DNA from: Gemmatimonadota bacterium
GTDB lineage: Bacteria > Gemmatimonadota > Gemmatimonadetes > Longimicrobiales > Gaopeijiaceae
Length of the DNA: 34,156 bases
Assembly: GCA_009692205.1 (NCBI GenBank)
Contig: SHZR01000004.1
Coordinates: forward strand, 112,635 to 146,790
Direction of reading: 5' to 3'
The position numbers and the translations under genes were made by a program. Positions 16,310-24,500 of the stretch are shown piece after piece. Within the stretch, counting starts at the first letter, position 1. Each line of letters begins with the position of its first letter. Under the pieces are notes generated by a model. The model made no database searches. It had not been told where the DNA came from and was given only the letters and a program-made list of their open reading frames with translations.

Positions 16310-16921
16310 ATGTCGATGAGCACCCTGCCTCGATCCCTCGCCGGGGTCGCCCTCGCCGGGGCCATGCTGATGCCAGCCTCGGCACGTGCGCAGTCCGGCG
16401 CAGGGCCAACGCTCACGCCCGAGGAACGTGAGGCCCAGCAGATGGGCCTCGAGCTGGCGGTCGCGTGTAACCCGCGGCGACAGGGACTTACGGAAGGCTC
16501 GCAGTCGACCATCCGGCGTGAGTCCGACGCACTCGCCGGAACAGCGATCTTGAACCGGAGCGCCGAGGGGACGTTCCTCTCCCTCGAGGAATACGACGAG
16601 GCACTCGAGGGTCACTGCCTCGTGTTCGGATGGTTCGGCGGGGACCTCGCCCCCGGCAGCTACCGGATCTCGCGGCTCGCGTACCGCACCATGGAGGAGG
16701 ATCTCGCGTCTGGGAGTCGGTCGTTCTTCAGCTGGGGTGCGGTGCGCGCCCGCGAGGAGAACTCGATGCTCGTGGCCGAGTCAGGGACGCTCGAGATCAT
16801 GACCGTAGAGCAGGGGCGCATCACGGGGAGCTTCGAGCTCACCGGGTTCGTCATCGATGACGGTGCGCGCACAGACGTCGTGTGGGCGGGCTCGTTCAGT
16901 GCAGTGGAAGGAGAAGGGTAG
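16310..16921 (+). CDS. Exported protein of unknown function
   Basis: The 203-residue protein starts at ATG 16310 (or ATG 16316), with a signal peptide about 1-28 (RSLAGVALAGAMLMPASARAQ). The rest shows LTPEEREAQQMG and LELAVACNP near the N-terminus of the mature part and a beta-rich C-terminal half (GTLEIMTVEQGRITGSFEL). Two cysteines (ACNP and GHCLVF) could pair. I do not recognise a family. Its stop lies 14 bases before the start of the exported hydrolase, so the two are probably one transcription unit. Confidence 0.72.
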   Translation: MSMSTLPRSLAGVALAGAMLMPASARAQSGAGPTLTPEEREAQQMGLELAVACNPRRQGLTEGSQSTIRRESDALAGTAILNRSAEGTFLSLEEYDEALEGHCLVFGWFGGDLAPGSYRISRLAYRTMEEDLASGSRSFFSWGAVRAREENSMLVAESGTLEIMTVEQGRITGSFELTGFVIDDGARTDVVWAGSFSAVEGEG

Positions 16922-16934
16922 GATTCGCGGCCGG

Positions 16935-17828
16935 GTGCATCCCCGAAAGCCTCTCGCGCTCTTCTCCCTCGGCGTGCTCCTCGCCGTTGGGGCTTCGGGC
17001 GTCCAGGAAGCGACCGCCCAGGTTCCCATGCCCGTGAGCTTCGAGAGCGTCCAGGTGCTCCCGCGTCGCGCCCCCGACCGCGAGCACGCGTACGGGAGCG
17101 CGCCGAGTCAGCGAGTCTACGGGTGGCTCGCTCAAGATGGAGGCGCGGGGTCCGCACCGGTCGTGGTTCTCCTTCACGGGGGGTGTTGGTTCTCGACGTA
17201 CGGGGTCGACCACGTCGAGCCGCTCGCGACCGCGCTCGCGTCCGAGGGCTTTGCCGTGTGGGCGCCGGAGTACCGGCGTGTCGGCGAGCCGGGAGCCGGG
17301 TGGCCGGGCACGTTCGAGGATGTGGCGAGCGCTCTCGATCTACTGAAGGACGAGAACGACCCCGCGCTCGACCCGGAGCGTGTCGTGCTCGTCGGCCACT
17401 CGGCCGGCGGCCACCTCGCCCTCTGGGCTGCGACGCGCGGCGCATTCGAGCCGTCGCACCCGCTCTATCGGGAGGCGCCGCTCGTCCCCCGCGGCGTCGT
17501 CGGCCTCGCGGCGATCTCCGACCTCGCGGCGTTCGCCGAGCAGGGGGGCTGTCAGCAGGCGGTGCCCCGATTGATGGGCGGCACGCCCGCGAGCCAGAGC
17601 GAGAGATACCGACTCGCCTCGCCGGCAGCGTTGCCGCATCCTGTGCCGGTGGTGCTCATCCACGGCGCCGCGGACGGAATCGTGCCCGTGAGCCAGACCC
17701 GCGCGATCCCGGGTGCGAGGGCCCGACTCATCGAAGGAGCGGACCACTTCGATCTGATTCATCCGGGGACCGCGGCCTTCGACGTGCTCGTGGAGGAGAT
17801 CCAGCGCCTGCTGGGTGACCGCGGCTAA
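16935..17828 (+). CDS. Exported alpha/beta hydrolase (carboxylesterase-like)
   Basis: The 297-residue protein most probably begins at GTG 16935, after purine-rich gaaggagaagggtagg; the open frame continues upstream but overlaps the previous gene. The signal peptide is about 1-29 (KPLALFSLGVLLAVGA...TAQ). HGGCW at 81-85 is the oxyanion hole, GHSAGG at 154-159 holds the nucleophile Ser156, HGAADGIV holds the acid and ADHFDL the histidine. This is the hormone-sensitive-lipase/BD-FAE type of esterase. It probably works in the periplasm. Substrate unknown. It converges with mpl, leaving 26 bases between the two stops. Confidence 0.86.
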   Translation: MHPRKPLALFSLGVLLAVGASGVQEATAQVPMPVSFESVQVLPRRAPDREHAYGSAPSQRVYGWLAQDGGAGSAPVVVLLHGGCWFSTYGVDHVEPLATALASEGFAVWAPEYRRVGEPGAGWPGTFEDVASALDLLKDENDPALDPERVVLVGHSAGGHLALWAATRGAFEPSHPLYREAPLVPRGVVGLAAISDLAAFAEQGGCQQAVPRLMGGTPASQSERYRLASPAALPHPVPVVLIHGAADGIVPVSQTRAIPGARARLIEGADHFDLIHPGTAAFDVLVEEIQRLLGDRG

Positions 17829-17854
17829 CCGCAGCGGGGCGCCGCGCGGAGCGC

Positions 17855-19324
17855 CTACCGCTCCAGCGCCTCGAGCAGCAGGGGAATCAGCCCGCCGAAC
17901 GCGCCGTTGCTCATCACGAGCACCACGTCCCCGTGGCGCGCGCCGCTCGCCACGATCTCCACGATCGCGGGCACCTCCGCCTCGGCGCGGGCCTCGATGC
18001 CGCGCGCGGCGATCTGCCGAACGACGGTGTCGACGTCGAGCCGCTCATCGGCGGGCACCTTGTCGTGCGGCTCGGGCACTTTGAGCACGACGACGTCCGC
18101 GTCGTCGAAAGCCGCGGCGTACTCTGTCTGGTGGATGTTCCGGCGGCTGGTGTTGGAGCGCGGCTCAAAGACGGCCCAGATGCGGCGCCCCTGGTAGCGC
18201 GCGCGGATGCCCGAGAGCGTCTCGCGCACCGCGGTGGGGTGATGAGCGAAATCGTCGAGGACGAGCACGCCTCGGACTTCCCCGCGCACCTCTTGGCGGC
18301 GCTTCACACCGCGGAAGCTCGCGAGTCCGGCCGCGATCTTGTCGGCGGGGACGCCGAGGGCGCGCGCGGCGGCGAACACGCCCGTCGCGTTCTCCACGTT
18401 GTGGCGGCCGGACATGGGGAGGAGCACGTCCGCCAGGTCGGCGTCCCCCGCGCGCACGACGAAGCGGGCCCCCTCTTCGCCGAAGCGAACATCGCGGGCT
18501 TCGACATCCGCGGCGCGCGCCACGCCGTACGTGACGACGCTCGCCTCCCCGTGCGTCCGGGCGATCTCCACGGCGCGCGGGTAGGCCGCGCTCACGCCGA
18601 TCCATCCCCCGCGCGGGAGCGTGTCGCAGAAGCGCTCGTACGCGCTCTCGTAGTGCGCGAGGTCCCGGTAAATATCGGCGTGGTCGAACTCGATGCTCGT
18701 GAGCAGCGCCGTGCGCGCGCGGTAGTGCAGAATCTTGGGTCCCTTGTCGAAGTACGCCGTGTCGTACTCGTCCCCCTCCACCACGACGTGAGGGCCCCGG
18801 CCGAGGCGGAAGTTGCCGCCGTAGTCGAGCGTCACGCCCCCCACCAGGAACGTCGGGTCGAGGCCCGCGTGCACGAGGACGTGCGCGAGGAGCGCCGATG
18901 TGGTGGTCTTCCCGTGCGTTCCGGCCACGACCACGCTGTGCCGTCCCTTCGCGACCAGCGCGCCGAACGCGGCCGGGAAGCTCATCTGCGGTAGGCGGCG
19001 TTCGCGGACCGCGGCCGCCTCCAGGTTCACGCGCCGGACGACGTTTCCGATGATCACGAGGTCGGGGCGTGCCCGCTCGAGATTCTCTGGAGCGAACGGC
19101 GTGAGCACCTCGATCCCCCAGGCGGCCAGCATGTCGCTCATGGGCGGGTAGACGTTCTCGTCGCTCCCGGTCACTTCGTATCCGGCGGCCTTCAGCATCC
19201 CCGCGAACGCACCCATGCCGGTGCCGGCCACGCCGACGAGGTGGATCCTGCGAACCGTGCCCGGCGCGATGTCTGCGAGCACGAGCCCGTTATCGTCGGG
19301 GGCGACCGCGTCGGCCGAGTTCAT
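17855..19324 (-). CDS. mpl: UDP-N-acetylmuramate:L-alanyl-gamma-D-glutamyl-meso-diaminopimelate ligase (Mpl)
   Basis: The 489-residue cytoplasmic ligase joins recycled murein tripeptide to UDP-MurNAc with ATP, returning it to cell-wall synthesis. The N-terminal Rossmann motif GVAGTGMGAFAGML (31-44) binds UDP-MurNAc; GTHGKTTT (135-142) is the ATP loop; EGDEYDTAYFDK (183-194) is the hallmark that separates Mpl from MurC; HNVENATG and FEPRSNTSRRN are Mur C-terminal domain motifs. Length is close to E. coli Mpl. The start is ATG 19324, seven bases after the stop of the SpmAB gene, so this is the last gene of a four-gene operon. The recycling role is supported by the neighbouring MpaA- and carboxypeptidase-like genes. 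Confidence 0.95.
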   Translation of the reverse strand: MNSADAVAPDDNGLVLADIAPGTVRRIHLVGVAGTGMGAFAGMLKAAGYEVTGSDENVYPPMSDMLAAWGIEVLTPFAPENLERARPDLVIIGNVVRRVNLEAAAVRERRLPQMSFPAAFGALVAKGRHSVVVAGTHGKTTTSALLAHVLVHAGLDPTFLVGGVTLDYGGNFRLGRGPHVVVEGDEYDTAYFDKGPKILHYRARTALLTSIEFDHADIYRDLAHYESAYERFCDTLPRGGWIGVSAAYPRAVEIARTHGEASVVTYGVARAADVEARDVRFGEEGARFVVRAGDADLADVLLPMSGRHNVENATGVFAAARALGVPADKIAAGLASFRGVKRRQEVRGEVRGVLVLDDFAHHPTAVRETLSGIRARYQGRRIWAVFEPRSNTSRRNIHQTEYAAAFDDADVVVLKVPEPHDKVPADERLDVDTVVRQIAARGIEARAEAEVPAIVEIVASGARHGDVVLVMSNGAFGGLIPLLLEALER

Positions 19325-19331
19325 CCCGAGA

Positions 19332-20564
19332 TCAACCGAAGAAGACGTAGGCGACGAAGACGGCCGCGATCATGCCTGCGAAGTCCGCGATGAGACCCAC
19401 CGTCACCGCGTGGCGCGTACGCCTCACACCCACGGACCCGAAGTAGAGCGCCAGGATGTAGAACGTGGTGTCCGTGCCGCCCTGGAAGATCGAGGCGAGG
19501 CGTCCCGCAAACGAATCGGCGCCGTGCGTCTGCATGGCATCCAGCATCATCGCGCGCGCGCCGCTTCCCGAGAGCGGCTTCATGAGCGCCGTCGGCAGCG
19601 CGGGGACCCAGTCGGTGCGGAAGCCGAGCGCGGCGAACCCGTTGCCGACGCCGGTCACGAGATAGTCGAGCGCGCCCGACGCGCGGAACACGCCGATCCC
19701 CACCAGCACCGCGACGAGGTACGGCACGATCCGGATCGCGACCGAGAAGCCCTCCTTCGCGCCCTCGATGAACGCTTCGTACACGTTGATGCGCTTCACG
19801 AGTGCCATCACGATGAACGCCGAGATGATCCCGAAGAGGGTGATGTTGCCCACGGCGCCGGAGATCGTTTGCACCCGCTCCGGCGGGAGGTCGTACATGT
19901 ACCACAGCGTCCCCGCGACCAGGGCGGTGAGCGCCCCCAGGTAGGCCAGCACGACCCGATCGAGGAGGTTGATGCGCTGCACGAACGCGACCGCGAGCAG
20001 CGCGATCAGCGAGCCGATGTAGGAGGCTACGAGAATCGGCAGGAAGATGTCCGACGGGTTCGCCGCGCCCATCTGCGCGCGGTACGTCATGATGCTGATC
20101 GGGATGATGGTGAGGCCCGACGTGTTCAGGACCAGGAACATGATCTGCGCGTCCGTGGCCGTTTCCTTGTCCGGATTCAGCTCCTGGAGTTCCTGCATGG
20201 CCTTGAGCCCGAGCGGCGTGGCCGCGTTGTCGAGCCCGAGCATGTTGGCCGCGAAGTTCATGATGATGGAGCCGTGCGCCGCATGGCCGGCCGGTACGCC
20301 CGGGAACAGTCGCTGGAAGAACGGGCTCACGACCTTGGCCAGCACCGCGATCGCGCCGCCGCGCTCGCCGACCTTCATGAGCCCGAGCCATAGCGTGAGC
20401 ACGCCGGCGAGCCCGATCGAGATGTCGAAGCCCGTCGTCGCCATCTCGAACGTGCTGTTCACCATGTCGGTGAAGACCTGCGTGTCGCCGAGGAGAATCA
20501 GGCGCGCGAGCCCGACCACCAAGGCGATCAGGAAGAACCCGACCCAGATGTAGTTCAGGACCAC
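19332..20564 (-). CDS. Fused SpmA-SpmB-type membrane protein (nucleoside recognition/Gate domains)
   Basis: The 410-residue inner-membrane protein has about nine or ten hydrophobic segments, beginning YIWVGFFLIALVVGLARLIL. The first half matches SpmA: GLDNAATPLGLKAMQELQEL is its signature. The second half matches SpmB: SGSGARAMM, then GGTDTTFYILALYFGSVGV. In Bacillus the two are separate spore maturation proteins; here they are one polypeptide in a species where nothing else suggests sporulation. These proteins belong to the nucleoside-transporter-like Gate family. The start is GTG 20564, six bases after the MpaA-like stop. The operon suggests transport of cell-wall peptides or sugar-peptides; this is inference. 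Confidence 0.88.
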   Translation of the reverse strand: MVLNYIWVGFFLIALVVGLARLILLGDTQVFTDMVNSTFEMATTGFDISIGLAGVLTLWLGLMKVGERGGAIAVLAKVVSPFFQRLFPGVPAGHAAHGSIIMNFAANMLGLDNAATPLGLKAMQELQELNPDKETATDAQIMFLVLNTSGLTIIPISIMTYRAQMGAANPSDIFLPILVASYIGSLIALLAVAFVQRINLLDRVVLAYLGALTALVAGTLWYMYDLPPERVQTISGAVGNITLFGIISAFIVMALVKRINVYEAFIEGAKEGFSVAIRIVPYLVAVLVGIGVFRASGALDYLVTGVGNGFAALGFRTDWVPALPTALMKPLSGSGARAMMLDAMQTHGADSFAGRLASIFQGGTDTTFYILALYFGSVGVRRTRHAVTVGLIADFAGMIAAVFVAYVFFG

Positions 20565-20570
20565 GGTCGG

Positions 20571-21284
20571 CTATTCCTCTGGGGGTCCGGCATGGTGGAG
20601 CAGCTCGACGAGCACGGGCACGTGCTCGCGCATGAGCACCTCGGTGGCCGCGAGCGGGAACTCGTAGGTCACGATCGGCCGGTCGTGGTCCTTCCCCCAC
20701 GAGCCGAACGAGCCGGGCGTGGCATACCCGACGTCACGGACGAGCGGCAGCCTACTCCGCTTCGCGAGCCAGCGGCCGAGACCCGTCTCGCCGGGGTCGT
20801 CGATGCAGGCGAGCGGCGCGTGCAGCGCGACCACCGCGGAGGGCCGGAGCTCGTCGATCAGCGCGAGCAGCGCCTGCACCTCCGGCTCGGAGGCCGCGCT
20901 CGTGCCGGGACTCACCGCGATGTCGCTCGCATCCTCGAGGGTGGAGCGATGCGTGACGGGTGCGGGCGACCAATTCCTTGCGGGGAAGTTGCGGTTCAGG
21001 TCGACGCCACGCGCGTTCACGCGCGTTCCGCGGATGAGTCCGTCCGGGTTCGTGGCGAGCACGACGGCCGAGTGCTCGGGCGGCTCGGCGAGCTGGCGGA
21101 GCGCGCGCGAGAGCGCGTAGGTCGTTTCGGGCTCCTCGCCGTGGATCCCCGCGAACACGAGGAGCCGGCACTCGGCGCGAGGGCGCCACACCTCGAGCGG
21201 CAGCCCGAGGCTCGAGCGGCCGTACGTCGAGGGCGCCCACGGGATCGTGCCCCACTCGGGGCGCGAGCGAATCGGAGCGCTCAA
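20571..21284 (-). CDS. MpaA-like murein peptide amidase (M14 zinc carboxypeptidase family)
   Basis: The 237-residue enzyme is close in length to MpaA, which cuts the gamma-D-Glu-meso-DAP bond of free murein tripeptide in the cytoplasm. The zinc ligands are His48 and Glu51 (GIHGEE) and His155 (VALHAPL). NPDGL (79-83) and VNARGVDLNRNFP (89-101) are substrate-binding motifs, and Glu208 in TYEFP is the catalytic base. There is no signal peptide. The start is TTG 21284, overlapping the stop of the M15 gene as TTGA. Family-level assignment is firm; the exact substrate depends on the context, which supports MpaA. Confidence 0.86.
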   Translation of the reverse strand: MSAPIRSRPEWGTIPWAPSTYGRSSLGLPLEVWRPRAECRLLVFAGIHGEEPETTYALSRALRQLAEPPEHSAVVLATNPDGLIRGTRVNARGVDLNRNFPARNWSPAPVTHRSTLEDASDIAVSPGTSAASEPEVQALLALIDELRPSAVVALHAPLACIDDPGETGLGRWLAKRSRLPLVRDVGYATPGSFGSWGKDHDRPIVTYEFPLAATEVLMREHVPVLVELLHHAGPPEE

Positions 21285-21994
21285 GCGGGTTCCGGGGCGG
21301 TGTTCGCCACGAATCGCTCGAAGATCTCGTCCAGATCCCGGATCACGACGTCCTTGAGCCTCATGTCGACGCGCTCGAGCGTCTCCCGCAGCAGTGTAGG
21401 CGTGAGCGACCGCGCGTGCACCCGCGCGAGGGGTGCCCAGCTCAGGTGCCAGCGCTCAGGCGCCACCCCACCGCGGTCGCGGTCGTAGGGGCGAAAGAAG
21501 CCGAACGCCCTGTCCTCCGCAATGCACGCATCGAGCCATTCGTGGAGCGGACCGAACATCCCGCCCGGGTTCACCTCGGCCGGGACGAGCTCGACCTCGT
21601 AGCCCTTCGGCTTCGCCCGGGCATCGTAGACATCGAGGTCCGTGCCCCAGTGGTGGCGCGAAGCCCCGGGGAGCGCCGACCAGCGGAGGATCGCGAGGGC
21701 GAGCTCGCGGGGCTCGAGCGTGGCGACGTTCAGCGGGCGCGCGTCGCTGTCGAGCACCGCAAGCTCGCCGGCTGCTTTCCGATTCCAGATGGAGAGCTGC
21801 CGCTCGAAGCTCCGAAACCCCGAGAGGATCGTGAGGTCGAACCCTTCTCGTCGCGCGGCCTCACGGAGGGCGCGGAACGGCTCGACCGCGTCACGATGGA
21901 GTCGCGCCCCGAGCTCCTCGGCGTCGGTGGCCGAGCAGAGGTGGGCTTCCGAGCGGCCGAGTAGGACGGCGGGCAAGGGCGGGGTGGGGGGCAC
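21281..21994 (-). CDS. M15 family D-alanyl-D-alanine/L,D-carboxypeptidase (LdcB/VanY-like)
   Basis: The 237-residue zinc peptidase has the family motifs in order: SGFRSFERQLSIWN (58-71), SRHHWGTDLD (112-121, where His114 and Asp121 bind zinc) and ERWH (180-183, with catalytic Glu180 and zinc ligand His183). No signal peptide or lipobox is present (MPPTPPLPAVLLGRSE), so it is probably cytoplasmic. An L,D-carboxypeptidase of this kind would trim tetrapeptides to the tripeptide that MpaA and Mpl use. The start is GTG 21994. It is the first gene of the operon, and the region upstream to the sigma factor gene (21995-22129) should hold the divergent promoters. D,D-carboxypeptidase activity cannot be excluded. 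Confidence 0.87.
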   Translation of the reverse strand: MPPTPPLPAVLLGRSEAHLCSATDAEELGARLHRDAVEPFRALREAARREGFDLTILSGFRSFERQLSIWNRKAAGELAVLDSDARPLNVATLEPRELALAILRWSALPGASRHHWGTDLDVYDARAKPKGYEVELVPAEVNPGGMFGPLHEWLDACIAEDRAFGFFRPYDRDRGGVAPERWHLSWAPLARVHARSLTPTLLRETLERVDMRLKDVVIRDLDEIFERFVANTAPEPA

Positions 21995-22129
21995 GTGGTG
22001 AAGATCGGGGGGCTGATCGGCCGGGGAAAGGCGACGCCCTTTGTGAATGCCGGTGCGTGTGCAGGTATTTCGCCGTGATTCGTCCTATCATCCTAAGAAG
22101 CGTCGCCAACCCAACGACGGGCGGGCCCC

Positions 22130-22639
22130 GTGAAGACCGATTGGGCGGAAGTCTACCGCGCCACGTACGGCGATCTCGTCCGCTACCTGTCGTGGAGGGT
22201 GAAGGACGAGGACCGCGCGCACGACCTCGCTCAGGAAGCCTTTGCCCGCGTCCTCGACCGATCCGCGGACAACGCACACGCGCTGGTCTTCAAGGTTGCC
22301 ATCAACCTGGTTCGCGACGACGAGCGCACGGTGGTACGCCGCAGGCGCCACCTCGCGCTTCTCCGCGTCGAGGCGGAGGTGCGTGCGGAGGCGGGCCCGT
22401 CTCCGGCGGAGCAGGCTCAGCGGTCCGAGGACGTAGAGCGACTGCGGCGGGCCCTCGATGCGCTTTCAGAACGGGATCGCGAAGTCCTTCTGCTGTGGGA
22501 TGCCGGTCTCTCCTACGCAGACATAGCCGAGGAAACCGGCCTGGCCCTCGGCGGGATCGCGACGACGCTGGTGCGGGCCAAGAAGAATCTCGTGGAGGCG
22601 CACCGCGCGCTGGAGGTGAACGATGCAGCACTTGGATGA
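22130..22639 (+). CDS. ECF-type RNA polymerase sigma factor
   Basis: A 169-residue sigma-70 family protein of the extracytoplasmic-function class. Region 2 is at about 7-45 (YRATYGDLVRYLSWRV, then DLAQEAFARVL) and region 4 at about 112-160 (LSERDREVLLLWDAGLSYAD, then TTLVRAKKNLVEAH). It has no region 1 or 3. The start is GTG 22130. It overlaps the anti-sigma gene by 17 bases, so the pair is translationally coupled. Its regulon is unknown; the aldehyde oxidoreductase genes 1.2 kb downstream are candidates by position. I see no convincing GGAAC-type promoter upstream, so autoregulation is unproven. Confidence 0.92.
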   Translation: MKTDWAEVYRATYGDLVRYLSWRVKDEDRAHDLAQEAFARVLDRSADNAHALVFKVAINLVRDDERTVVRRRRHLALLRVEAEVRAEAGPSPAEQAQRSEDVERLRRALDALSERDREVLLLWDAGLSYADIAEETGLALGGIATTLVRAKKNLVEAHRALEVNDAALG

Positions 22640-23747
22640 GGGAACCCTGCAGGCGTGGCTGGACGGCGCACGCTCGGGGCTCGACCCCTCCAGGCTTGCC
22701 ACGATCGATCGTCACCTCGCTGCGTGCACTGCATGCGCTTCGCGCGCCGACGCGCTCGCCCGCTCGAGCTTTCGCGCTCACGGGTTGCTCGCGGTCGGCC
22801 GCGCCCAGTATGCACCCCGAGTGCCCTACGAAGACGTCGCCAAGCGTGCTCGCGGCTCGCGCACGCTCGAGGGCTCGCGCACGCGTAGGGTCGCTGCGAC
22901 CTGGGCGGCGAGCATCGTCGGCGCCCTCGCGGTGGGATGGATGTCGAACGACCTCTCTCGTGCGGACGCCGCGGCCGGAGTGGAAACGGTGGAGGTCGCG
23001 TCCGTCCCGGCGGCTGCCGCGCCGCCGCCGACCGCGATTGCCCAGAGTCCCTCTGCCGCGTCCGCCTCGCTGGGCGCTCCGTCCAGCGAGCCCGCGAGCG
23101 CTCCCGCGACGGTCGTGCGTGGCCTCGTCGAGGACGAGGGGGGCAGGCCGGTTCCCGCCGCTCAGGTCTATGTCGCCGAACTCGCCGTGGGTGTGCTCAC
23201 GCGGCAGGACGGACGGTACGATCTCATGTTGCCCGCCGAACCGGATTCCTTCGAGCTCACGGTGCAGCGCATCGGCTTCCGGCAGCAGGCGCGAGCGATC
23301 AGCGGCGGTGAGGGTGATTACGTCGATGCCGACTTCCGACTCAGGGAGGAGGCGCTCGCGCTGGACGAGATCGTCGTCACAGGGGAGTCCGACGGGCCGG
23401 TGACCAGCACGAGAGCCACACCCTTCGTGTGGCGACCCTTGTCGTCGATCGCGGCGGAGGGGTACGTGGGCTCGGACCTCTGGATGCTGCCGGGGCTCGA
23501 CGTGCTGACGATCGAGGTCGCGCTCGGCGATAACTCCAACGAGATGCACGTCGCCCGCGTGCGCCAGGGTCTGGGAGACGGCACCACGCTGACGCTAGTC
23601 CAAGGGCGTACCGACGGGCGCCGCACCAGGTGGCCCATCCAGTCGGCGGGTGTCGTTCAGTCGACGTGGCGGGGCGAGATGCTGATCACCGCGACCGCTC
23701 CGGTCTCCGCAGACTCGCTGCGTACGTTGCTCACGCTCCTGCGATAG
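22623..23747 (+). CDS. Membrane anti-sigma factor fused to a carboxypeptidase-regulatory-like domain
   Basis: This 374-residue protein has three parts. Residues 1-45 form a zinc-finger anti-sigma domain with His31, Cys35 and Cys38 (HLAACTAC), which would bind the partner sigma factor in the cytoplasm. Residues 92-106 (ATWAASIVGALAVGW) are one transmembrane segment. After an Ala/Pro/Ser-rich linker, residues about 164-255 resemble the CarboxypepD_reg-like domain common at the N-terminus of TonB-dependent receptors (VVRGLVEDEGGRPVPAAQVY, later LDEIVVTGE, which resembles the TonB-box/plug junction of such receptors). A C-terminal region to 374 has no name. The start is ATG 22623, inside the sigma gene. 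Sensing an envelope signal is likely. Confidence 0.82.
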   Translation: MQHLDEGTLQAWLDGARSGLDPSRLATIDRHLAACTACASRADALARSSFRAHGLLAVGRAQYAPRVPYEDVAKRARGSRTLEGSRTRRVAATWAASIVGALAVGWMSNDLSRADAAAGVETVEVASVPAAAAPPPTAIAQSPSAASASLGAPSSEPASAPATVVRGLVEDEGGRPVPAAQVYVAELAVGVLTRQDGRYDLMLPAEPDSFELTVQRIGFRQQARAISGGEGDYVDADFRLREEALALDEIVVTGESDGPVTSTRATPFVWRPLSSIAAEGYVGSDLWMLPGLDVLTIEVALGDNSNEMHVARVRQGLGDGTTLTLVQGRTDGRRTRWPIQSAGVVQSTWRGEMLITATAPVSADSLRTLLTLLR

Positions 23748-23749
23748 AC

Positions 23750-23772
23750 GGCCCGGGGTATCGACCCGGGCC
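23750..23772 (+). terminator. Hairpin after the anti-sigma gene
   Basis: GGCCCGGG (23750-23757) and CCCGGGCC (23765-23772) pair perfectly around a seven-base loop, three bases after the stop of the anti-sigma gene. No T-run follows, so it may be a weak terminator or an RNA-stabilising hairpin between the sigma unit and the oxidoreductase genes. Confidence 0.5.
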
Positions 23773-23866
23773 TCCGTGAGTTACTCTGAGGCCATCGAAA
23801 GGACCTGAGCGGATCTTTGCCGTCCTTCTCGAAGGCTGAGAGGCGCGGTGAGGTGAAGGAGAGCAC

Positions 23867-24499
23867 ATGCACGACAACGCTCCAATCCCCCGCGGTGGGC
23901 CGACGAACGTCACCCGGCGCACGTTCATCAAGGGCGTGATCGCCGGCGGCGTAGTCGTTTCGTCCACCGCCTACCTCTTCCGCAACGGCCCGCTCTCGGC
24001 TCAAGCTGCCCGAGCGGGCACCGTCGAGCGCCTGATGACCCTCGAGGTCAACGGCCAGTCTCGGCGGGTCGACGTGGCGCCGAACGAGACACTGGCGAAC
24101 ACACTGCGCTACAAGCTCGGGCTCACGGGCACGAAGCTCGGCTGTGACCGCGCCGAGTGCGGCGCGTGCACCGTGCTCGTGGACGACGTGCCGCGCTACG
24201 CTTGCTCCGTGCTCACGCACTCGGTCCGCGGACGTAGAATTCAGACGGTCGAGGGGCTCGCCGCGGCGGATGGCACGCTGCACCCGATCCAGCAGGGCAT
24301 CATCGAAGAGCAGGGTTTCCAGTGCGCCTTCTGCATGAGCGGGTTCATGATGGCCACGGTCGGATTCCTCAAGAAGAACCCAAATCCGACGCGCGAAGAG
24401 CTGGCACACGGGGTATCGGGCAACCTCTGCCGCTGCCAGGACTACGACAAGATCCTCACGGCGCTGGAACGCGGCGCGCAGCTGGCGAGGGAGGCCTAA
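23867..24499 (+). CDS. Tat-exported Fe-S subunit of a periplasmic aldehyde oxidoreductase (PaoA-like), cassette 2
   Basis: This 210-residue subunit carries a twin-arginine signal, TRRTFIKGVIAGGVVVSSTAY (16-36, arginines 17-18), so the folded complex goes to the periplasm. The first [2Fe-2S] cluster is bound by Cys93, Cys98, Cys101 and Cys113 (CDRAECGAC). The second is bound by Cys153, Cys156, Cys188 and Cys190 (CAFC and CRC); the usual CGFCTPG reads CAFCMSGF here. The start is ATG 23867 with aaggagag at 23856-23863. Length and signal match E. coli PaoA, whose PaoB and PaoC partners have no signal of their own. The next gene starts two bases after this stop. Substrate likely an aldehyde; not proven. 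Confidence 0.93.
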   Translation: MHDNAPIPRGGPTNVTRRTFIKGVIAGGVVVSSTAYLFRNGPLSAQAARAGTVERLMTLEVNGQSRRVDVAPNETLANTLRYKLGLTGTKLGCDRAECGACTVLVDDVPRYACSVLTHSVRGRRIQTVEGLAAADGTLHPIQQGIIEEQGFQCAFCMSGFMMATVGFLKKNPNPTREELAHGVSGNLCRCQDYDKILTALERGAQLAREA

Positions 24500-24500
24500 C

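Noticed and set aside
19215-20393. A plus-strand open frame opposite the SpmAB and mpl genes
   Set aside because: Composition dominated by Arg, His and Glu; the minus-strand frames have clear motifs.
21995-22129. A classical ECF promoter before the sigma factor gene
   Set aside because: I see no convincing GGAAC and CGT pair at proper spacing, so I do not annotate one.
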